Shown here in pieces: positions 56,940-64,000 of a stretch of 64,000 bases of DNA. The first letter of the stretch is position 1. Each line of letters starts with the position of its first letter. Made by a program: the position numbers and the translations under genes. This DNA comes from Datura wrightii (lineage: Eukaryota > Streptophyta > Magnoliopsida > Solanales > Solanaceae). The notes beneath the pieces were generated by a model. The model worked only from the letters and a program-made list of their open reading frames with translations, was not told where the DNA came from and ran no database searches. The stretch spans positions 61,438,501-61,502,500 of the forward strand of contig JASDFA010000003.1 of NCBI GenBank assembly GCA_035772735.1, read 5' to 3'.

Positions 56940-57310
56940 CTGTTCATATCCTGTTTATGTATTGATTGATCCAGGGTCTACATTGTCATATATCACACCA
57001 TTTGTGGCCTGAAAGTTGGGTATCGAACCAGAATTGCTTCAGCATCCCTTTTCAGTGCTTACACCGGTCGGTGACTCGATTATAGCTAAAAGAGTTTACC
57101 GAGGGTGTACGGTAGAGGTTGCTGATCGCCAGAGCACAGTAGACCTAATAGAACTTGATATGGTCGACTTCGATGCCATTATGGGTATGGACTGGTTAGT
57201 GCCATGCTACGCCGACTTAGAATGCTGGACCAAGACAGTCCGATTCCACTTTTCGGGGGAAGCAGTGCGAGAGTGGAAAGGGAGTACACCTACGCCCGAA
57301 AGGTAGGTTT
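56940..57310 (+). pseudogene. Protease of element E
   Basis: VLIDPGSTLSYITPFVA with active site DPGST at 56968-56982, typical for this clade, then a TGA at 57010-57012, then KLGIEPELLQHPF and DLIELDMVDFDAIMGMDWL to REWKGS. It is in a different frame from gag and closed by a TAG near 57304. It cleaves the polyprotein in active relatives. Confidence 0.88.
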
Positions 57311-57385
57311 ATTTCCTACCTTAAGGCAAGAAAATTAATAGCAAAGGGATGTATTTGCCACCTAGTTAGAGTCCAGGACGTTCGG

Positions 57386-58294
57386 GTGGAACCTCCGACT
57401 CTTCAGTCTGTTCCAGTGGTCAATGAATTCCCTGACGTATTCCCGGATGAGTTGCCTGGTGTCCCTCCCGAAAGGGAGATAGATTTTGCGATCGACTTGT
57501 TACCAGGTACTCAGCCGATATCGATTCCTCCTTATCGTATGGCTCCTGCAGAACTCAGAGAATTAAAGGAGCAGTTGAAAGATTTGTTAGATAAAGGTTT
57601 TATCAGGCTGAGTACTTCACCATGGGATGCGCCAGTTTTATTCGTGAGAAAGAAAGATGGCTCGCTCCGAATGTGCATAGATTATCCGCAACTAAACAAA
57701 GTTACAGTGAAGAACAAATACCCGCTCCCGAGAATAGATGATTTGTTTGACCAGTTGCAGGGGGCCAAATGTTTCTCTAAGATAGATCTGAGCTCCGGAT
57801 ACCACCAGGTCTGGGTTTGTGAGAGAGACATTCCGAAGACTGCTTTCAGGACCAGGTATGGTCACTTTGAATTCCTAGTTATGTCTTTCGGGCTGACGAA
57901 TGCTCCCGCAGTGTTTATGGACCTGATGAACAACATATTTAGACCGTATTTAGATCTGCTCGTGATAGTATTTATCGATGATATTCTGGTATACTCTCGT
58001 TCAGAGACAGATCACCAGAACCATTTACGAACAGTACTCCAGATCCTTAGAGAACGTCAGCTGTATGCCAAGTTTTCTAAGTGTGAGTTCTGGCTGAACT
58101 CAGTTGCCTTTTTGGGGCACATCGTGTCGGATGCTGGTATACAGGTAGACACACAGAAAATAGAGGCGGTCAAGACATGGCCCAGACCTACCACTCCGAC
58201 CGAGGTCTGCAGTTTCTTGGGTTTAGTAGGATATTATCGGAGATTTGTTGAAGGATTCTCTACTATAGCAGCACCTCTGACAAAGCTGACATAG
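57386..58294 (+). pseudogene. Reverse transcriptase of element E
   Basis: 302 codons open. EFPDVFPDELPGVPPEREID, RMAPAELRELKEQLKDLLDK, VRKKDGSLRMCIDYPQLNKV (usual Y-R-Q-L-N now Y-P), CFSKIDLSSGYHQV, FGLTNAPAVFMDLMN, polymerase site VFIDDILVYS (57968-57997) and FLGHIVSDAG. Ends at a TAG (58292-58294) where relatives have LTQKAVKF. Palm aspartates are intact. Confidence 0.94.
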
Positions 58295-58760
58295 AAAGCG
58301 GTAAAATTTCAGTGGATGGAGGCATGTGAGCAGAGTTTTCAAGAGTTGAAAGACCGATTGACCTCCGCCCCAGTACTAGCATTGCCAGAGGGAACAGATG
58401 GGTATGCGGTGTATTGCGACGCTTCAGGTTTGGGACTGGGTTGTGTGTTAATGCAGCATGGTAAGGTGATTGCTTATGCTTCCAGACAGCTGAGGAAACA
58501 CGAAAAGAACTATCCGACCCATGACCTGGAACTGGCTGCAGTGATCCACGCTCTGAAAATTTGGAGGCATTATCTGTATGGCGTCCATGTAGACATTTTC
58601 ACAGATCATAAAAGTCTGCAATACATTTTCACACAGAGGCAGTTAAATCTACGGCAATGTCGCTGGTTAGAATTATTGAAAGACTATGATGTAAATATTC
58701 TCTATCATCCAGTAAAATCTAATGTAGTAGCAGATGCCCTGATCCGTAAGTCAATGGGGA
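58295..58760 (+). pseudogene. RNase H of element E
   Basis: In frame with RT beyond the TAG. YCDASGLGLGCVLMQHGKV (Asp), THDLELAAVIHAL (Glu), FTDHKSLQYIFTQ (Asp) and SNVVADALIRKS (Asp). R to C change in LRQCRWLELL. Catalytic residues retained. Confidence 0.92.
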
Positions 58761-60319
58761 GTTTGGCGTATTTGCGGCCCGAGAAGCGGGAATTAGCCAA
58801 GGAAATTCATCAACTAGCTGGGTTAGCCGTTCGAGTAGTGGAGACAGAAAATAATAGAGTGGTGATTCAGAATTCTGCCGAGTCATCACTAGTTACAGAG
58901 GTAAAAGAACGGTAGTACGTGGACCCTGACTTAGTCCAGCTCAGAGATAGAATTCAGGAAGGTAAAGAGACAGATTTCCAAGTGACTGAAGATGAAGTAC
59001 TACGTTGTGGGGGCCGTCTATGTGTCCCGAATGTTTCAGGGCTTCGCCAGCAGATCATGCATGAGGTACATTACGCTCGTTATTCCCTCCATCCAGGAGC
59101 AACGAAAATGTACCACGATATCAGAGACATTTACTGGTGGCCAGGTATGAAATCTGAAATAGCTGAATTTGTATCTAGATGTCCTAACTGCCAGCAGGTG
59201 AAAGCGGAACACCAGAAACCGGGCGGTCTGACGTAGGATATAGCTGTGCCTATGTGGAAATGGGAAGCGATAAATATGGATTTTGTAACAGGATTACCCC
59301 GTACCAGACGCAGAAATGATTCCATTTGGGTAATAGTTGACAGGCTGACAAAATCAGCTCATTTCCTACCAGTGAAGGCTACCTTCTCAGCTGAGGATTA
59401 TGCCGAATTATATATTAGAGAAATAGTTAGATTGCATGGAGTGCTGGTATCTATCATTTCAGATAGGGGAGCACAGCTTACAGCTAGATTCTGGCAGTCG
59501 TTTCAGAAAGGTTTGGGAACGCAGATTAACTTGAGCACAGCATTCCATCCTCAAACAGATGGGCAGGCTGAACGTACGATTCAGACGCTCGAAGATATGC
59601 TACGAGTGTGTGTGATAGATTTTGGGGGTAGCTGGGATGAACATCTTTCGTTAATTGAATTTGCTTATAATAACAGCTACCATTCAGCTATTCAGATGGC
59701 GCCTTTTGAGGCATTATACGGGCGAAAATGTAGATCACTGGTGGGCTGGTTTGAAATAGGAGAATCAGCGTTAGTTGGCCCAGACATTGTTCGGCAGTCC
59801 GAGGAAAAGGTAAAGTTTATTCGAGAACGTTTACTGACTGCTCAGAGCCGCCAGAAGTCTTATGCAGATATGCGGCGCAGAAATTTAGAATTTTCGGTAA
59901 ATGACTGAATATATCTGAAAGTGTCCCCGATGAAAGGGGTAATGAGGTTTGGCAAGAAAGGCAAGCTTAGCCCAAGATTCATTGGGCCATATCAGATTCG
60001 GCGAAGAATAGGCCGAGTTGCATACGAGTTGAACTTGCCCCCAGAGTTAGCATCTGTTCACCCAGTATTCCATATTTCTATGTTATGGAAGTTCGTAGGG
60101 GACCCTTCTACAGTAGTTCCGGTTCATGATGTCCAGGTTACAGAAGAATTAACATATGAAGAGGTTCCCGTAGCTATCCTAGACAAACAGATTCGCAGAC
60201 TGAGAACTAAAGATGTTGCATCTGTCAAAGTGTTGTGGCGTAACAGGAATCGTGAAGAAATGACGTGGGAGGCTGAAGAGGAAATGAAAACCATATACCC
60301 TCACTTATTTCAGGCCTAG
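58761..60319 (+). pseudogene. Integrase with chromodomain of element E
   Basis: Interrupted by TAG at 58913 and 59234 and TGA at 59906 (NDW to stop). HHCC region: HYARYSLHPGATKMYHD and VSRCPNCQQVK. Core: Asp in AINMDFVTGLP, Asp in VSIISDRGAQL, Glu in DGQAERTIQTLEDM. C-terminal: YADMRRRNLEFSVND, SPMKGVMRFGKKGKLSPRF, SVHPVFHISM and the chromodomain YEEVPVAILDKQ with SVKVLWRNRNREEMTWEAEE to the stop at 60319. The chromodomain is thought to target insertion to heterochromatin, which fits the surroundings. Confidence 0.94.
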
Positions 60320-60584
60320 TCAGGCGACAGGTATGTCCGTATTATTACTTATACAGTACCTTATGGTTGTATGTTTGTAAATGATAAAGAAAGATTGATA
60401 TCTAGTTATCCAATGGATCTTAGAATATTGTGTGCAGTGCTTGTGTTGGACTTTTCTGCATTTCAGGTTTTTGCGATAGTCCATATTACAGGGGAGACTC
60501 TGCCAAAATTTTTCTAGAAAGTAAGTAAGGAGTGCTCTAGATAGCAGTGTACATTCGAGGACGAATGTTCTTAAGGCGGGAGAA
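60320..60584 (+). other. 3' UTR and polypurine tract of E
   Basis: Short 3' UTR ending CATTCGAGGACGAATGTTC and AAGGCGGGAGAA (60573-60584) before the LTR. Confidence 0.88.
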
Positions 60585-63039
60585 TGTTATACCCCGTAGA
60601 ATTCTCGGCACCTAGACGACCTATTCACACGTTGGTCAAGCATATTAGAAGGCCATACGTGCTATAGAAAGGCCCCAAAAAGATCGGACGAGGAACCCGT
60701 CGAACATCGCGGGAGGAGCCGAGGCAGAGCCCCTCCGCGATGGCAGCGTGTCACGGAGGCAAGGCCTCCGCGATGGTTCCGTGCCACGTTGCCCAAGTTC
60801 AGGCTCAAGTATATAAAGCCCCCACTTCGGTCTAACATCATTTAACTCCTTTCAATTTCCAGAATACGCAGCAAAACAGAGGAAGATGAAGGAGGGATTA
60901 TAATTTTCATCCGATTACGCTGCCAAACGCTGCCCAAACTCAAATTAATCCTAGATACCGAAGTATTTAGCAGCAGAGAGCATTCCTACGGATTTAGTTT
61001 CGTAAAATACGGCCGACGAATCGGCGAGCCGCCGAACTAAGGTAAATAGAATTGCTCTAAATTAATGTCTATGTGTTCCTAGCTGAGAAGTGAATATTTC
61101 TCCCTTCTGGACCGCTGAAAAATAACGAGTTTTCGACCATTTTTCGAAAGGTTAAAGTTGGGATAAATATATATATCTAAAGTGACAATTTCTCCCGAAT
61201 ATTAATGTATTTAGTTCTAATTGACGTATATATGCATGTAGTTGGGAGAAACAGCAGAAGTACCGACGGAAATCACACCGGTCAGTCGGATACTAAGAAA
61301 CCAAGTATGTAAAGTTATTCTTTCGGCAAGCCAGGAAGTACAGCTTAGAAAGTAAATAGAGTAAAGGCTATTAACTGATACCCAGTGTACAGGAACGATT
61401 TTAGTACGGTTCCAGCAAGCATGCTAGTATATTAATCACGTATCATGTGATAATCAGAATAGTAGATATTCAGGCAATACGTAGTACATCTGTTGAGATT
61501 GTATCCAGTAGTATATGGTACAATTTATGTTATTGAGCTATATCCAGATATAATCAGATAGACAGATAAAGGCCAGGTAGCAGCTAGTCCAGCAATCAGA
61601 AATAGTGTAAAACAGAATATAATATCAGTTATTTAATACAAACTGGCCTTGAGATACAAGAAGAGAATATGATTAGTATTTTTCATTTAAGCATGCTTGC
61701 TGTGTATGTGTTTTGTATGTTGAGACTTGTTGTGGCATGTGGGCACCCTTTAGCATCCCCACCGCCCCTGGGTTATAGCTGTGTCGATACCAGATTCAGA
61801 TACCGCCACCACCTGGGCGATGCCGTTCGACTAAAGGACGATGATGGCCGACCACCATGATAATACGGTCCAGACCACCCTGCTTGCAGGGGTAGTTCAG
61901 TTTACTCTGCGCAGAGCTAGCACACTCTGTTTACAGGGGTAGACCACTCTGTGTACACACCTGTGCCCAGGGGCAGGAGTCTTCGGACTCAGACATAGTT
62001 TATTGTCCGAGGCCAAGGCCTGAGCTACGTACCCAAGGGGGCCGGTAGGAGGAGCTCACAGTTATCAGATGAGTGGAGTGACTTCTTTTTGGTTGGTTTA
62101 GACCCGGGTAGGGGTAAATAGATTGCTTGCTTGGTTGGCACCTTCCGGCTTATAGGGGTCGGTCAGGTATTGTATGTATTATTATGTATATTGATATGTG
62201 CTAGTAGATACTGATAGACAGAAGGACGATACGTCTTCAGGTACGCTCAGTTAGTTGCAGAATGTATAAACTTTCCCCAGTTATCCTCAGCTAGATAGAC
62301 TCAGCTACTTCTTGCTTAAATGTCATGTTATTGTGCTATTCGTTTCAGTTGCATACTTCAGGTTGCTTTACATGCTCAGTACCTATGGTACTGACACCCA
62401 GCGGGGTGCTGTATTGCTTACCTATAGGTACTCACGGACGAGGAGCCGATCCCTCGCGATTCCAGCCAGCCAGTGAGTCATCAACTCCTGTCATCCGGAG
62501 TCTGATTCCCAGAGGTGTAGCTCCTTTTCTTTTGTTGTGCAGTATGGGTAGGTCGGGGCCCTGTCCCGATCATTTCTATTAGTTTCTTACAGTATTCATA
62601 GAGGCTTGCAGTCTGTATATATTCCCTGTGGTTATTTGAGCCGGTCGTGTGGGGCCGTGCAGTCTGCTGTAGCTGTTTTGTATTCCAGTTTATGTTGGCC
62701 ATGTGGGTCCTTAGTTTGGCAGTAGTGGTGACCTTGCCGGTCACGTAGTTTTACAGCAGTCTTGTGTTGAGTTACAGATAACTAGACAGCATGGTGGCCT
62801 TGTCGGCCCGCATAGGTTCCTTGTTACAGGTCTGTTTCTGGTTAGCTGTTGTTACAGGTTCAGATGGCTACAGGCCAGTTGGCCGGAGGCTGTAGTTACA
62901 GCCGTTATATAGCCGATTTGTTTCTTGAAATAGAGCCATAGCCAGCCAAAGCACCAGATGTTCTCAGGCTGGACAAGTTAGCAGTTCAGAGTCTAACAGG
63001 CACCAAGTGCCATCATACCCCCCAAGGTGGGGTGTGACA
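60585..63039 (+). repeat. 3' LTR of element E
   Basis: 2455 bp, TGTTATACCCC to TGTGACA, collinear with 52865-55321. Array 60731-60795 and TATA box 60810-60818. Confidence 0.96.
60731..60795 (+). promoter_or_regulatory. Type I palindromic array of the E 3' LTR
   Basis: As in the 5' LTR, with one C to T change (GGTTCCGTG). Confidence 0.72.
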
Positions 63040-63044
63040 ATTGG
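63040..63044. repeat. Target site duplication of E, right copy
   Basis: ATTGG, identical to 52860-52864. Confidence 0.93.
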
Positions 63045-63674
63045 GAAAGAATTGATAGGATTCAAGCTTGATCTTCAAAAAGGAATTTTCTAACTTTGCA
63101 TGCATGGGATTTGAATGAATTAGAATAGGTTAAACCCTAATAAAACACTCCTTTCAGGGCTTAAAAAATTACGTAGTTTAGGACTTAGGATATTGGAAAT
63201 TACAAAAATGCCCTTACTGATTTCAGAGGAAAAATGACACTGCCAGTCCCTACGAGGGTCTGGATGAATCGTGAGGTAGCCAGAAGGATCGTCCCCTGAC
63301 CTGTTGCCAGTAGTAGTCTCCTCTCAATCATGGACCCTTCACACCCCTACAAGCAACCTAATGAGTCGTTAGGGGTGTAATGACTCGTCCCCTAAATCTG
63401 TTGTCAACATTACCAAATCACATTTTCTTCACCCTTACCCACTTGATTGGTCTTACAACGATTCGTGAGGAGTCATTATGACTCATCATCTCATCCATTT
63501 CCACTTCCTGAGAAAAGGATCCTCTTCACATTAGGCACCATTAACAGGTCAGTTGATGACCCGTTAGGTCACACCACGAGTTACGGGACGACTCATTCTG
63601 TGAACAAGTGCACATTTTCTATTTCCTCTGTTTCGACCCTCGGTTCTGGTCTTATGGAATTTCGGGGTATTACA
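63045..63674 (-). repeat. 5' LTR of chromovirus H, outer part
   Basis: The LTR start: on the minus strand TGTAATACCCCGAAAT at 63674. It matches K 11754-12430 in inverse orientation, with the AAACTACGT...AAGCCC block near 63160-63185. The four H pieces add up to about 2.30 kb, close to the 2.33 kb of the K LTR. Type II palindromes at 63240-63600. Confidence 0.85.
63240..63600 (-). promoter_or_regulatory. Type II palindromic array of the H LTR
   Basis: ATGAGTCGTTAGG, TAATGACTCGTCCCC, ACGATTCGTGAGG, ATGACTCATCATC, GACGACTCATTC and similar, spaced 20-60 bp. They correspond in position to the K array. Confidence 0.6.
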
Positions 63675-64000
63675 GGTATTGAGGTCGGCAAGGCTAATAT
63701 TGAGGCCATTGAGAAGGTACCGCCCCTACTTCATTAAAAGGGGTGCGTAGTTTTTTGGGACATGCTGGGTTTTACAGGAGGTTCATTCTAGTCTTCTCCA
63801 AAATAGCCAGCCCAATGTGCAAACTTTTGGAAAAGGATGCGAACTTTGAGTTTAACGGAGAATGTGTATGTGCTTTCAATACTCCGATGGACAAGTTGAT
63901 AACAACTCCAATCATCATTGCCTAGACTGGTCACTACCATTCATTGTGATGTGTGATGCTAATGATGTTGCTATAGGAGTTGTTTTAGGGCCAAATAGAG
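63675..64000 (+). pseudogene. RT/RNase H fragment of Athila-like element L
   Basis: Starts at the H LTR boundary in the RT thumb (GIEVGKANIEAIEKVPP, as C KGLEVDRAKIEVIEK), then a stop and frameshift, then GVRSFLGHAGFYRRFI, SKIASPMCKLLEKD and FEFNGECVCAFN. After TAG near 63923 the start of RNase H is readable (MCDANDVAIGVVLG) up to the window end. L is the oldest layer here, disrupted by H. Confidence 0.85.

Larger units (their letters stand above)
52865..63039 (+). mobile_element. Element E: complete Tekay/Del-type chromovirus
   Basis: 10,175 bp with a perfect ATTGG duplication. LTRs of 2457 and 2455 bp differ by roughly 2.5 percent by eye. A near-perfect tRNA-iMet site, gag with zinc knuckle, protease, RT, RNase H, integrase with chromodomain, and a polypurine tract are all present. 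The proteins are interrupted only by single stops and a few frameshifts, so decay is recent. The LTR promoter region has the same type I palindromes as the unrelated Athila-like elements A and C. Confidence 0.95.

Overview
The window is plant nuclear DNA made almost entirely of nested LTR retrotransposons. I found no host gene, rRNA or tRNA gene, CRISPR array or bacterial feature. Evidence for a flowering plant: primer-binding sites matching plant tRNA-Asp (18 nt, TGGCGCCGTTGCCGGGGA) and tRNA-iMet (TTGGTATCAGAGC); Athila/Tat-like and Tekay/Del-like Ty3-gypsy polyproteins; and a 3' ORF of the kind Pfam calls a putative plant transposon protein. A eudicot is likely, but I cannot name the species.

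Layout, using labels A to L. B (minus; 1-638 and 6642-10798) is the 3' half of an Athila-like element whose RT, RNase H and most of IN are deleted. A (minus; 639-6636) is a complete, young non-autonomous element inserted in B, with TSD GCCCA. K (plus; 10799-13910 and 26510-26680) is the 3' end of a chromovirus. C (plus; 13911-26504) is a full-length Athila-like element inserted in K's LTR, with TSD AGACT. 26681-27063 is a fragment of a D-type LTR. H (minus; 27064-31203 plus a 2.3 kb 5' LTR) is a decayed chromovirus. Its 5' LTR is cut into four pieces by three later insertions: D (plus; 32213-42979, Athila-like, without RT/RH/IN), F (minus; 43311-52524, LTRs of about 3.2 kb) and E (plus; 52865-63039, a complete Tekay-type element with TSD ATTGG). 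The H LTR ends at 63674 inside the RT gene of an older Athila-like element, L.

How the parts relate: A, B, C and D have different coding content but share noncoding blocks. These are (1) a double stem-loop about 10 nt after the stop codon of whichever ORF precedes it, (2) two further stem-loops in the long 3' UTR, (3) a repeated polypurine motif, AAGTGTGGGGT, placed on both sides of the 3' ORF and at the 3' LTR, and (4) a predicted intron just before the 3' ORF (B and C). This suggests that A and the pol-deleted elements B and D are carried by C-like partners.

The most unusual signal is a set of short CG-rich palindromic arrays just upstream of the LTR TATA boxes. One type (GTGTCACGGAG with GCGATGGC) occurs in the Athila-like elements A, B and C and in the unrelated chromovirus E. 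A second type (ACGACTCGT/ACGAGTCGT) occurs in Athila-like D and chromoviruses K and H. In B, C and D the same array type recurs internally, upstream of the 3' ORF, as if a copy of the LTR enhancer served an internal promoter. All coding regions except the single ORF of A carry stops or frameshifts, and many stops are CAG to TAG, as expected from deamination of methylated CHG sites.
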